The notes under the pieces are model-generated. The model was not told the origin of the DNA, ran no database searches, and saw only the letters and a list, made by a program, of their open reading frames with translations. The translations under genes were made by a program, and so were the position numbers. Below, piece by piece: positions 43,907 through 52,692 of a DNA stretch of 64,000 nucleotides. Numbering within the stretch: the first letter of the stretch is position 1; each line of letters opens with the position of its first letter. The stretch spans positions 31,589 through 95,588 of the forward strand of contig NZ_PQFZ01000021.1 in NCBI RefSeq assembly GCF_002917105.1, in the 5' to 3' direction. Source of the stretch: Allobosea psychrotolerans (lineage in GTDB: Bacteria; Pseudomonadota; Alphaproteobacteria; Rhizobiales; Beijerinckiaceae).

Positions 43907-44440
43907 GTGAGACGCCATCCCGATCTCAGCGCCATCCCTGCCGAAATCCGGCGCGCGGCCTGCGCGTTTCATGAGGCCGGCCACATCATCGTCGGCTGGC
44001 ATCACGAGCGCTACGTCACCCATGCCTGGCTTCGGCCGCCTTTGGGCGTCAGCGGCGAGACCTGTTTCGAGCCCTACCGGAAAGGCTTCCGGACCGAACG
44101 GTCGGCGGATCTCCGGCGCGCCGAGGTCGAGGTGACGATCCTGTCCGCCGGCCATTGCGGCGAGATGATCTACTGGAATGAGGGGGAGGGGCTCAGATGG
44201 TATCCGGGCGCGATCCATTCCCATGACGATGATCTGGAACAGATGCGGCCCTATATCGCCTTTCTGCAGCCAGCCGACGAGGCCGCCCTGCTGGCGCGCT
44301 GCGCCAGGGCCGCCACCGCAATCCTCTACAACCCCGCCATGCGCGTGGCCCAGAAGGCCATCGCCAATGTGCTGTTCGAACGGCGGCGTATCGATCGCGA
44401 CGAGGTCGACGCGATCATCAGGCGCCCGAGCGCACGCTGA
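43907..44440 (+). CDS. Stand-alone M41-like zinc peptidase domain protein
   Basis: A 177-residue protein with GTG start. FHEAGHIIVGW gives the HExxH zinc site (H22, E23, H26), and HSHDDDLEQM near 104-113 resembles the third-ligand region of FtsH (xDLxxA). LSAGHCGEMIYW parallels the FtsH GGRAAE helix. The AAA+ ATPase and membrane helices of FtsH are missing, so it would be an ATP-independent, cytoplasmic peptidase or an inactive relative. Neighbours give no hint of substrate. Confidence 0.65.
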   Translation: MRRHPDLSAIPAEIRRAACAFHEAGHIIVGWHHERYVTHAWLRPPLGVSGETCFEPYRKGFRTERSADLRRAEVEVTILSAGHCGEMIYWNEGEGLRWYPGAIHSHDDDLEQMRPYIAFLQPADEAALLARCARAATAILYNPAMRVAQKAIANVLFERRRIDRDEVDAIIRRPSAR

Positions 44441-44511
44441 AGGCCAGCCCCGCGTCATTCCCGGAACCGGTGCGGCGAGGCTCGGCTGTCGGGGCGCGTT
44501 CGCCGCGCGGC

Positions 44512-45180
44512 TCAGATGAGCCCTTCGATCGCAAAGATGCGGGCCGGCGAGCCATCCGCATGCGGCAGCTTCAGCGGCGCGGCGCAAAGGAAGGTCCTTG
44601 GCTTCTTCAAGGCGCCGGTGTTCACGACATATTCGATCAGGGTGATCCCCGCACGCAGGCAGATGTCATGGGTGACGTGCTCCTCGAAGGGCACATGCTT
44701 GTTGTCGAGCAGAAGCCTGATCGGGAAATCCTGCGGAAAGTCGAAGGCGAGCGCGGTCGGGTTGCGCGATTTCAGCCAGAGCGCGGCGTCGCGGGTCAGA
44801 TAGGGCGCGTCGAGCCAGAATTCGCGCGTCCTGTAGTCCCGCTTCTCGCCCCATCCGCTCGCCAGGAGCAGGATCTCGCCATCGGGGCCGCCACGGTCGG
44901 CGGCGGCGAGCCGCTCGGCATCGATCGCCTGATGGGCGGCGACGTCGCGCAGATCCAGCACCCGGCATGGGCCGACGACGCGCGAAAGCGCCGTCGCCTC
45001 GATCGTCGGGCTATGGGCGATGACATGGGCCTGGGCATCGACATGGGAGAAGCCGTGGCAGGTCATGCTGATTCGCGAGACGCGGAACTGGTCGCCGGCT
45101 GCGATGTCGCCCTTGATCGCAAGCTCGACGGGCCAGCGGAAATGCGGCTCGATCGTCATGGAGAGGTCGATGATCTCCAT
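44512..45180 (-). CDS. Cyclase-family (kynurenine formamidase-like) hydrolase
   Basis: A 222-residue metal hydrolase. MEIIDLSMTIEPHF, then HGFSHVDAQAH with H42, H46, D48 and H52 as the metal-site motif (family form HxGTHxDxPxH, here slightly altered), and FEEHVTHDICLRAG. These enzymes hydrolyse amides or esters such as formylkynurenine or isatin. Its ATG overlaps the stop of the TRAP binding-protein gene, so it should act on the compound imported by that system. Confidence 0.83.
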   Translation of the reverse strand: MEIIDLSMTIEPHFRWPVELAIKGDIAAGDQFRVSRISMTCHGFSHVDAQAHVIAHSPTIEATALSRVVGPCRVLDLRDVAAHQAIDAERLAAADRGGPDGEILLLASGWGEKRDYRTREFWLDAPYLTRDAALWLKSRNPTALAFDFPQDFPIRLLLDNKHVPFEEHVTHDICLRAGITLIEYVVNTGALKKPRTFLCAAPLKLPHADGSPARIFAIEGLI

Positions 45181-46175
45181 CAGATGGCCGCCTTCTTGAT
45201 CGCCTCGAGCGTCTCGCCGCCGAACTTCGTCACGAACTCCTTCTCGACTTCGGCGGTGACGATCCTGGAGAAGGAGTCGCGGTCCGGCGTTTCCACCGCC
45301 TGCATCCCCGCTTTCTTGAGTTCCGCCAGGCTCGACCCTTCCGTGCCCTCGTTCATCCCGCGCTGGACGACAGCCAGTTCGAGAGCGGTCTCGGCGAGGA
45401 GCTTTTGCAGCTCGGGCGCCATCGCATCGAACTTGGCCTTGTTCATCACCACGGGCCCGGTGGTGAAGGCGTGGCGGGTCAGCGACAGATGCTTCTGGAC
45501 CTCGCTGAACTTGGCGTTGAGGATCAGCGTCACCGGGTTCTCCTGGCCGTCGACCGCGCCGGTCTCGAGCGCGGAGAACAATTCGGTGAAGGCCATCGGC
45601 GTCGGCACGGCCCCGAGCAGCTGGAAGGCGCGGATATGCGCGGGGTTGGGCGTGGTGCGGATCTTCAGGCCCTTGATGTCGGCGGCCGTCACGACGGGGC
45701 GGCGGCTGTTGGTCAGGTTGCGCCAGCCGATCTCCCAGGTCGCGAGGGCTTTCAGATTCGAGGCTTCGAGCTCCTGGCGCAAGCCATCGCCGATCGGCCC
45801 GTCCATCACCGCCGCGACATGCTTGCGGCTCTGGAACAGGAACGGCAGGTCCAGGACGTTCAGCTTCGGCGCCAATCCGGTGAAGAACGGGTTGCCCGTC
45901 AGGCAGATGTCGAGCGAGCCGCCGCGAACCGCGCTGATCGTCTGCGAATCCGAGCCGAGCGCGCCGTTGGCGAAGACCTGGACCTCGAGCTTGCCGGCGC
46001 TCTTCGCCTTGACCTTCTCGGCGAACTGGAGCGCGGCCTTGTGCCAGCTATCCGATTCGGGATGGGGATGGGCGAAGCGCAGTTTCGCCGCCTGGGCATG
46101 TGCGGGTCGGCCGATGGAAAAGAGGGCAAGCCCGGCGCCGGCTGTGGCAAGGGCGGTGCGTCTGGTGATCGTCAT
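45180..46175 (-). CDS. dctP: TRAP transporter substrate-binding protein (DctP family)
   Basis: A 331-residue periplasmic protein; the ATG at 46175 has GGAGGAGG upstream. TITRRTALATAGAGLAL is a twin-arginine type signal peptide. Core features are AHPHPESDSWHKAALQFAEKV and the Arg-containing ligand segment IKGLKIRTTPNP. It binds an organic acid for the DctQM permease encoded upstream. Confidence 0.93.
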   Translation of the reverse strand: MTITRRTALATAGAGLALFSIGRPAHAQAAKLRFAHPHPESDSWHKAALQFAEKVKAKSAGKLEVQVFANGALGSDSQTISAVRGGSLDICLTGNPFFTGLAPKLNVLDLPFLFQSRKHVAAVMDGPIGDGLRQELEASNLKALATWEIGWRNLTNSRRPVVTAADIKGLKIRTTPNPAHIRAFQLLGAVPTPMAFTELFSALETGAVDGQENPVTLILNAKFSEVQKHLSLTRHAFTTGPVVMNKAKFDAMAPELQKLLAETALELAVVQRGMNEGTEGSSLAELKKAGMQAVETPDRDSFSRIVTAEVEKEFVTKFGGETLEAIKKAAI

Positions 46176-46213
46176 GGGGGCCTCCTCCTGATTGTTCTTG
46201 TGCGTGGGCTGCC

Positions 46214-47497
46214 TCAGCGCCCGTAGAACCATTTTGCCGGCACCATGACGATCTCCGGAAAGAGCGTCAGCAGGACCAGAACTGCGACCTGCGCGAGCAG
46301 GAAGGGCATGACGCCGCGGATGACCTTGTCCATCGGAATGCGGCCGACCGCGCAGACGACGTTCAGCACGGTGCCCACCGGCGGCGTCAGCAATCCGATG
46401 GCGTTGTTCATGATGAAGAGGACGCCGAAATAGACCGGGTCGATCCCGGCCTGCTTGACGATCGGCATCAGCACGGGCGTCAGGATCAGGACCGTGGGGA
46501 TGAAGTCGAGAGCCGTGCCGACCACGACGACGAGCAGCATCATCGCGATCATCAGGAGCATCTTGTATTCGATCAGCGGGCCGAGCATGGCGCCGACTTC
46601 GGCCGGTATGTTGGCGATGGTGATCAGCCAGGCCGAGACAAGCGCGGCGGCGACCAGGAACATGACCGAGGCCGACATTTTCAGCGCCGCCAGGAAGGCC
46701 GGGCGCAGATATTCGACCTTCAGCTCGCGATAGACGAACATGCCGACGAAGAGCGAATAGACCGCGGCCACCACAGCAGCCTCGGTCGGCGTGAAGGCGC
46801 CGACCTTCATGCCGCCGATGATCATGAACGGCAGAAGCAGGGCCCAGAAGCCATCGAGCGCCGCCTTGACGATGCTCTTCACGCTGGGGCGCGGCAGTGC
46901 CGAGACCGGCTCGTCCTTGGCCAGGACGTACCAGGTGATCGCCAGGGCCAGCCCCATCAGCAGGCCCGGGACGATGCCGGCCAGGAATAGGCGCGTGATC
47001 GACACGCCGGCGGCCACGCCGAAGACGACGAAGCCGATCGAGGGCGGAATCACCGGCGCGATGATGCCGCCGGCTGCAATCAAGCCGCAGCTGCGGTCGA
47101 GGCGGTAGCCGGCCTGCCGCATCATCGGAATGAGCAGAGCCGCCAGGGCCGCGGTGTCGGCCACCGCCGAGCCGGAGATGCTCGCCATCACGATCGCCGC
47201 GAGCACGGCGACATAGCCAAGCCCACCGCGCACATGCCCGATCAGCGCCATCGCGAAGGCGATGATCCGCTTCGAGAGGCCGCCGGCATTCATCAATTCG
47301 CCGGCCAGCATGAAGAAGGGCACGGCCATCAAGGGAAAGCTGTCGGCGCCTCCGATGAGGTTCTGCGCGAGAATCTGGGCGTCGAACGCGTCGAGATGGA
47401 TCATCAGGGCGACGCCGCAGACCAGGAGCGAAGTCGCGATCGGCATGCCGAGCGCCATGGCGCCCAGAAGCGAGACGAGGAAGACGAGGATGGTCAT
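46214..47497 (-). CDS. dctM: TRAP transporter large permease (DctM)
   Basis: A 427-residue membrane protein with about 12 helices. The MALGMPIATSLL start, GLIAAGGIIAPVIPPSIGFVVFG and the TPPVGTVLNVV segment are standard for DctM. It overlaps DctQ by four bases and is followed by DctP. Uses a sodium or proton gradient. Confidence 0.95.
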   Translation of the reverse strand: MTILVFLVSLLGAMALGMPIATSLLVCGVALMIHLDAFDAQILAQNLIGGADSFPLMAVPFFMLAGELMNAGGLSKRIIAFAMALIGHVRGGLGYVAVLAAIVMASISGSAVADTAALAALLIPMMRQAGYRLDRSCGLIAAGGIIAPVIPPSIGFVVFGVAAGVSITRLFLAGIVPGLLMGLALAITWYVLAKDEPVSALPRPSVKSIVKAALDGFWALLLPFMIIGGMKVGAFTPTEAAVVAAVYSLFVGMFVYRELKVEYLRPAFLAALKMSASVMFLVAAALVSAWLITIANIPAEVGAMLGPLIEYKMLLMIAMMLLVVVVGTALDFIPTVLILTPVLMPIVKQAGIDPVYFGVLFIMNNAIGLLTPPVGTVLNVVCAVGRIPMDKVIRGVMPFLLAQVAVLVLLTLFPEIVMVPAKWFYGR

Positions 47498-48039
47498 GAG
47501 CGCGGGCGCTCTTGGTTATGCGCTTCGAAGGCGGCCAATTCCTCCGATTCCGCTCCGGTGATCAGCTGGTCGGGAGGCAGGCGTCCGCTCACGAGCTTGA
47601 TGAGCGTCACGATGTTGATGAGACCGATGCCGAGCCCGCAGGCCAGGCCCGCCAGGTAGAAGATCGCGGTCGGCACGCCCAGCACCGGGGACAGGTTGCT
47701 GAAATTGATACTGCTCTGCAGCCAGCATCCCCAGACCAGCAATGTCATGCACAGCAGCGAGAGCCCCTCGGCCAGCAGACGCGCGAACCAGCGCCCGCGC
47801 AGCCCCAGCATCTGCACGACGGTCGTCATGCCGAGATGCCCGCCCTCCAGCGCGACCAGGAAGGCCCCGCCGAATGTCAGCCAGACGAAGATCATCCGCG
47901 AGGCCTCATCCGACATCGTGATGCCGGAGTTGAACAGATAGCGCAGCACGACATTGCCGAAGACCATGATGATCATCACGACGAAGGCTGCGATCAGCAG
48001 GTTCTCGAGCGAGCGAAGGAAGGCTTTGGGCAAGTGCAT
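47494..48039 (-). CDS. dctQ: TRAP transporter small permease (DctQ)
   Basis: A 181-residue membrane protein with four helices; FGNVVLRYLFNSGITMSDEASRMIFVWLTFGGAFLVAL is the DctQ signature (split across helices one and two). The ATG at 48039 has no clear ribosome binding site. First structural gene of the TRAP operon, preceded by a 19-codon leader frame. Confidence 0.92.
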   Translation of the reverse strand: MHLPKAFLRSLENLLIAAFVVMIIMVFGNVVLRYLFNSGITMSDEASRMIFVWLTFGGAFLVALEGGHLGMTTVVQMLGLRGRWFARLLAEGLSLLCMTLLVWGCWLQSSINFSNLSPVLGVPTAIFYLAGLACGLGIGLINIVTLIKLVSGRLPPDQLITGAESEELAAFEAHNQERPRS

Positions 48040-48095
48040 CGCGGGTCAGCTCGTCGAACGGGCAGGGAACGCTTTGGGGGCAAGGAATGCTTTGG
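48018..48095. repeat. Three spaced copies of a 12-mer around the dctQ start
   Basis: GGAANGCTTTGG occurs at 48018-48029, 48066-48077 and 48084-48095, with a fourth partial match at about 48106. The first lies inside the dctQ coding region and the others in its leader. They may come from local duplication. Confidence 0.5.
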
Positions 48096-48184
48096 AGAGT
48101 GGCGAGGAGGCTTTGTCGGCCTGCGCGGAGTTCAAGCGGGACCGACGGCATCGCCCTGCCGGCGGCCGGAGCAGGCCGCGCCTC

Positions 48185-48244
48185 TCATGACATCGGGCAG
48201 CGATCGAGCGGCTGATCGGCGATGACGGATACGCGAGCGCGCAT
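48185..48244 (-). CDS. Possible 19-residue leader peptide of the TRAP operon
   Basis: On the minus strand GGAGG lies seven bases before an ATG at 48244, the best ribosome binding site in this region. The frame encodes MRARVSVIADQPLDRCPMS and stops. It lies between the candidate promoter and dctQ, so it would be translated from the operon message. It may regulate expression or be the leftover start of a lost gene. Confidence 0.35.
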   Translation of the reverse strand: MRARVSVIADQPLDRCPMS

Positions 48245-48305
48245 GGGCGCACCTCCGTGGTTTCCTGGCCCTGAATGACCGCCGGTTCGAGCCAGCAATC
48301 TTATT

Positions 48306-48343
48306 GTATGCTGTATACTGCACGCCGCTATTTGGACTGTCAA
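48306..48343 (-). promoter_or_regulatory. Candidate promoter and operator of the TRAP operon
   Basis: On the minus strand TTGACA occupies 48338-48343 and TATACA 48312-48317; the 20-base spacer is long, and CAGTAT would give 17. The dyad GTAT-N5-ATAC (48306-48318) overlaps the -10 region, similar to GntR-type operators. No regulator gene is adjacent. Confidence 0.4.
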
Positions 48344-48660
48344 ATGCAGGATCGCGCGATCTGCAGGCAGGTTGCTGCGAGCGTGGGACTGGCCGATGCG
48401 AGGCGGCGGGACCGACGATTTCCAGGTGCTCTCTTCCGCCGAACTCACGGGCGAGCGCCTTCTATCGGAGTGCGCCGTGAAAGGCCGCGGCGCTCGTCGG
48501 GCGGGCCGGCGGCGCAGCCATCAGCCGCACTATCGCCGGAACGGTGCTCCGAATTCACCAACGGCTCTGGGCGGTCGGTTCCCGCCAGGCAGCTTGGCGC
48601 GGACCTGATCTGAAGATGGTACGGAACTCGGCCCGTTTTCGCTGCCGGCGCCCAGTTTGG

Positions 48661-48760
48661 GAGAGCAACGCTTCACCGCACGGAGCTATTGGAGCAAACT
48701 TCGGAAGATGGCTTGCCGGGCTTCGGTAATGAGGGTTTTACAATGGAGAGACGATCGAGG
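48661..48760. repeat. Decayed copy of the tRNA-Arg and upstream region
   Basis: GAGAGCAACGCTTCACCGCA at 48661 and CTTCGGTAATGAGGGTTTT near 48721 align, with many changes, with 31460-31563. Spacing of the two blocks is preserved. Likely an old copy of the same att-like unit, but the identity is too low for certainty. Confidence 0.35.
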
Positions 48761-48788
48761 GAGGAAAAACTCGATTGTTCGAACAGGG

Positions 48789-48894
48789 CTAGAGCAACTT
48801 CCGATCCAACCGGATCGGTCAATAGCCATAGCCCTGTGTTTTAACGCGTTTTCTTCATGAAAACCGGATTCCACTTCGCTTGAAAACGCTCTAG
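48789..48894. repeat. 106-base dispersed repeat, copy 2
   Basis: Same length and same CTAGAGC/GCTCTAG ends as the copy at 35435-35540, with matching internal ACGCGTTTTC and ACCGG..TCCACTTC. Its final CTAG supplies the TAG stop of the hypothetical gene at 48891-49196. Confidence 0.85.
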
Positions 48895-49196
48895 GCGCGC
48901 CAAAATGCCCGTTTAAGCTTGGCTACATATGCCGCTATGGAAACGGTGTTCGACGATCGGCTGTGCTCTGGCTTCCTGCTGGCCATGGCCGCGACGGTCA
49001 CCACGATCACCGCCTCAGTGACATCGCTACATCTCTCCAGAGCTTCATGGACAAGGTCGGTCAGATCATCAGCGCTCTCGGGAGAGGCAGGGCGCCATGG
49101 AAAGGACGCCAATTTCGTGCCGTTCATCTTGGCATGAGTTTCGTCCAGCAGCGTCAGGACACCGAGCACTGTTTCAATCGGGTTTGCTACACCCAT
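48891..49196 (-). CDS. Hypothetical protein, 101 residues
   Basis: The ATG at 49196 is preceded by AAGGGGGAT, a strong ribosome binding site. The product is soluble, acidic in the middle (ESADDLTDLVHEALERC) with a basic tail, and belongs to no family I know. Its stop codon lies in the end of a dispersed repeat, which may have replaced the original C-terminus. Confidence 0.5.
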   Translation of the reverse strand: MGVANPIETVLGVLTLLDETHAKMNGTKLASFPWRPASPESADDLTDLVHEALERCSDVTEAVIVVTVAAMASRKPEHSRSSNTVSIAAYVAKLKRAFWRA

Positions 49197-49808
49197 GCCT
49201 ATCCCCCTTGTAAAAAAGCTGCCCGGAACGCTGAAGCCGCCCCTTGCTACACAATATCATACCCACGTCTCAAATACATGCGAGTGCCATGCTTCATTCT
49301 TTCCAGTGCGCTGCGAGTATGATGCTGCCTCGGAGGCGGATAGTGCGGCAGTCGGGCGCGCGAAGCCTTGCCGCCTGTTCTGGAAGCCATGATCGGCTTG
49401 GCGATCTCCATGAGTGCGTTGCTGTCGGTTGGTGTGCCAAGGACAATGAGGTCGGCTGGGTTGCCGGGGGCTCGTCCACAATCGCCAGGATTCATCGGCC
49501 GCGCGGGCCGTTCATCACGAGGTCGAGACGGGGTTGGAAGCCGTTCGGGCCACCCTGCGCGAATCGGCATGGAAATTCGCCATGCGCAGCAGGGAGCCAT
49601 CGCTGAAGCGCGGGAACGGGTTGAGGAGACTGGCTCGGCGATCGCCGAGCCGATGGTCGACGTTCAGTTCGGGTCCCCCAAGGTGCAATAGTATTCGACA
49701 GCCCTGCCCGATGCCATCGTGAAGCCGGGCGAGAAAGCTCGAACAGTGATCGTAGCAAATTCGACAACGCGCCGACCGGCCTCCGCTGCCTGATGGTTCG
49801 GCGACCGC
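49197..49808. other. Gene-free stretch
   Basis: About 610 bases without a gene I can support. Frames on both strands give no family match, and some have gene-like composition, so it may hold a decayed gene. Confidence 0.45.
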
Positions 49809-51365
49809 TTATTTCCGCGCGATGTTCCAGTAGACCGGTGCCGGCGGCGTCAGGATTCCGCTCAGGTTCGCCCGGTGGGCCCTGATCTGGTATTGCAGGC
49901 CGATCGGAATATAGGGAACCGTCTCAACCGCTCGGGCCTGGATCTTGGTGGCGAGCGCCTTGCGTGCGCCAAGGTCGGAGAGGTCGGCGAAGGCGGATCG
50001 CATGGCCTCGATTTCGGCATCGCAAGGCCAGCCGAACCAGGCCTTGTCGCAGTTCGAGCGCAGGCCGAGATGGCTGAGCGGCTCCATCATGTCGAGCCCT
50101 CCCGGACCGGAGATGAAGATGGACCAGCCGCCCTTGCCGACCGGCTCCTTGCTCGCGCGGCGGCTCACGACCGTGGCCCAATCCATCGCCTGGACGTCCG
50201 TCTTGAGGCCGATGCTGCGCAGCAATTGATCCGCGACCATGGTGAAGGCGTGGATATTGGTGTTCTCGGTGGCGTCGAGCAGCACGACCGGCGTGCCGTC
50301 ATAGCCGCTCTCCTTGACCAGCGCCCTGGCCTTGTCGAGGTCCGGCTTGGGAAAGCCGTCCTCCGTGAAATAGGGCGAGGAGCAGATATAGAAGGAGCGG
50401 CAGGTCTTGCCGAGGCTGGGATCCTCGATCACGGCGTCCAGGAACTCGGAGCCGTTGACGGCATGGAGCAGGGCCTGCCTGATCCTGGGATTGTTGAATG
50501 GCGGCTGCAGCGAGTTGATGCGGATCTGCTGCGCCACGCCGAGTTCATCCTGGCGGGCGATGACGACGTCCTTTGCCGGTTTGGCGAGCCCGATCAGATC
50601 GGCGGAGAGGTCTTCGCTGATGTCGATCTCGCCCTTCAGCACGGCGTTCATGGCCGTCTGCTGATCGGGGATGATCTGCCACTCGACGCGGTCGATCCGC
50701 GCGATCTTGCCGCCGGCGAAGCCGCTCGGGGCCTCCGAGCGCGGCACATAATTCGGGTTCCTGACGAAGACCAGTTTCGAGCCCGAGAGCCATTCCTCTT
50801 TCTTGAAGATGAAGGGACCCGAGCCGGTCTGGTCGGTCACGCCCTGATTGGCGGGCGTCGCCGAGGCGATCCGCGCCGGCATGATGAAGGGCACAGGCGC
50901 TCCGGGCTTGCCGAGCGCGTCCAGCACGAAGCCCCAGGGCTGGGACAAAGTCAGCCTGAAGCTCTTGGCGTCGGTCACGCTCCAGACCGCGCCGCGCGCA
51001 TTGAGCTGCTGGCCCATGCTGTCATTGCCGCTCCAGCGCTTCAGCGAGGCGATGACGTCGTCGGAGGTGACGGGTTGGCCGTCGCTGAATGCCAGGCCGT
51101 CGCGCAGCGTGAAGTCCCAGGTCTTGCCGTCGGCAGAGGTACTCCAAGCCGCCACCATCTGGGGCTTCACCGCCAACGTGTCGTCCACCGCGAACAGCGT
51201 ATCGTAGACCATGTAGCCGAAGTTGCGGGCCATCGAATCCGAGCCCAGCATCGGGTCGAGGATCTTGACGTCGCCGGACGGCCTGACTTTCAGGACGCTC
51301 TGCGCCGCGGCCGAACCGGCTGACAGAGCGAGCAGGGCGGCGCCGATAATCCAATGCGCTTTCAT
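49809..51365 (-). CDS. Family-5 ABC transporter substrate-binding protein
   Basis: A 518-residue SBP_bac_5 protein. Sec signal KAHWIIGAALLALSAGSAAAQ, then the mature domain with LAFSDGQPVTSDDVIASLKR. The GWSIFISGPGG and AWFGWPCD segments make it a close paralogue of the proteins at 1993-3585 and 7408-8994. It lies 28 bases behind a ROK regulator on the same strand. No permease or ATPase is near. Confidence 0.9.
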   Translation of the reverse strand: MKAHWIIGAALLALSAGSAAAQSVLKVRPSGDVKILDPMLGSDSMARNFGYMVYDTLFAVDDTLAVKPQMVAAWSTSADGKTWDFTLRDGLAFSDGQPVTSDDVIASLKRWSGNDSMGQQLNARGAVWSVTDAKSFRLTLSQPWGFVLDALGKPGAPVPFIMPARIASATPANQGVTDQTGSGPFIFKKEEWLSGSKLVFVRNPNYVPRSEAPSGFAGGKIARIDRVEWQIIPDQQTAMNAVLKGEIDISEDLSADLIGLAKPAKDVVIARQDELGVAQQIRINSLQPPFNNPRIRQALLHAVNGSEFLDAVIEDPSLGKTCRSFYICSSPYFTEDGFPKPDLDKARALVKESGYDGTPVVLLDATENTNIHAFTMVADQLLRSIGLKTDVQAMDWATVVSRRASKEPVGKGGWSIFISGPGGLDMMEPLSHLGLRSNCDKAWFGWPCDAEIEAMRSAFADLSDLGARKALATKIQARAVETVPYIPIGLQYQIRAHRANLSGILTPPAPVYWNIARK

Positions 51366-51393
51366 AATGTCCTCCCGATTTTTGTGTCGTTTG

Positions 51394-52584
51394 TCACAGC
51401 ATTTCCGGCGTCAGGCGCCGGGTTCGCTTGCGGCCGGGCGCCGGGGTCACGTGCCCGCCGCGATTGACGAAGGCGAAGGTGGCGAGCGCGATGCCTGATG
51501 CGGGCTCCCGGCCGAGCTCGATCGCGGAGAAGGACAGGTCGACGCCAGCCGCGCCGCCGAACAGGCTGCGATCGATACCGGCCAGCACGGCCGGGCCGGC
51601 CCTGTCCTGCACCGCGCCCGGCCAGCCTGCGACGACGACCCGCCTGACGCGGTTGAGATTCAAGGCATTGCCGATCGCCGTGCCGAGCTGAGCGAGGCGG
51701 AGGTCGATCTCGGCCCCGGCATGGGGCGACAGCTGAACGTCCGCGCGCCAGCTATCGCGGGGTGCGAGCATCTGCTGCTCCGCTTTGCCGAAAAGCGGGG
51801 CCATGGCTCCTGTCGAGACATTGGCTTCGAGACAACCGGAATGGCCGCAGCGGCACGGCACGCCCTGCCGGTCCATGATCATGTGCCCGATTTCGCAGGG
51901 GAGCACATCGTCGCGCCCGGCGCTTTCATCGACGAAGGCGCCGCCGACCCCATGCCCGAGGAACACATAGAAATAGGGTCTCTCATCCCGCGTCACGCCG
52001 ATCTGGAGCCGATGGGCGAGCGCCCGTGTCACGATCGAATTGGCGAAAGTCGTGGGCACCTCGGGCAGCGCGGCTTCCAGCGCCCGGGTGATGAAGTCGC
52101 GCCGCAGCGCCATGATCGGGTTGCTCGCCTGGCCGGGATGGTAGCCGGGTACCGAGACGGCGACCTGGCGCAGGACGATGTCGTGGTGCAGGCACCAATC
52201 GGCCATGCCGGTGATGGCTGCGGCCGCGGTGCTTTCCGCGTCCATCGCCGCCGTACCGTCGGGCAGCTCGTGCTGCGCGGAGAACAGCACCTCGCCCTTG
52301 AGGCTTCCGACGCCGGCATGCAGGCGGTTGTTGGAGAGTTCGATCGTCGCGACGAACTGGCTCTCGCTCAGCGTCAGAAACGTGCTGGGGCCGCCGCGAT
52401 AAGGCGCGCGTTTGCGGGACTCGTCGACGAGACCTTCCGCTTTGAGATCGGCCACGATGCGGGAGATGCTCGCATCGGTCAGGCCGACATGAGCGATCAC
52501 ATCCGGCCGGAACGATCCGCCGGAGCGCCAGAGATAGCGGAGAACCGCGGCGCGCGTCTCCTGCCGGCTCCATGCCCCCTTCAC
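51394..52584 (-). CDS. ROK-family transcriptional regulator (NagC/XylR type)
   Basis: A 396-residue ROK protein. N-terminal winged helix (FRPDVIAHVGLTDASISRIVADLKAEGL), then the sugar-kinase-fold domain with GHGVGGAFV, the zinc motif CRCGHSGCLEA and EIGHMIMD just before it. ROK repressors sense sugars or their phosphates. The coupling to a family-5 binding protein is unusual for ROK regulators and hints at a glycan or amino-sugar-peptide ligand. Confidence 0.88.
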   Translation of the reverse strand: MKGAWSRQETRAAVLRYLWRSGGSFRPDVIAHVGLTDASISRIVADLKAEGLVDESRKRAPYRGGPSTFLTLSESQFVATIELSNNRLHAGVGSLKGEVLFSAQHELPDGTAAMDAESTAAAAITGMADWCLHHDIVLRQVAVSVPGYHPGQASNPIMALRRDFITRALEAALPEVPTTFANSIVTRALAHRLQIGVTRDERPYFYVFLGHGVGGAFVDESAGRDDVLPCEIGHMIMDRQGVPCRCGHSGCLEANVSTGAMAPLFGKAEQQMLAPRDSWRADVQLSPHAGAEIDLRLAQLGTAIGNALNLNRVRRVVVAGWPGAVQDRAGPAVLAGIDRSLFGGAAGVDLSFSAIELGREPASGIALATFAFVNRGGHVTPAPGRKRTRRLTPEML

Positions 52585-52692
52585 ATCTCCACCCTGTTCA
52601 TTCTTGTTTTATGTAAGAATGAGACTGGGAGATGATCCGCTCGTTGTCAAATGCTCCGCATCAGGAGGCTGTGACCTCGGCGCCGCCCCATC

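Larger units (their letters stand above)
48040..48890. other. Leader region of the TRAP operon and repeat-rich non-coding DNA
   Basis: About 850 bases with no supported protein gene beyond a 19-codon leader frame. It contains a candidate promoter (48306-48343), a decayed tRNA-like copy (48661-48760) and most of a 106-base repeat. Confidence 0.6.

Noticed and set aside
49244..49606. Overlapping frames of 117-120 codons on both strands
   Set aside because: Neither has a ribosome binding site or recognisable domain; possible decayed gene but not supportable.
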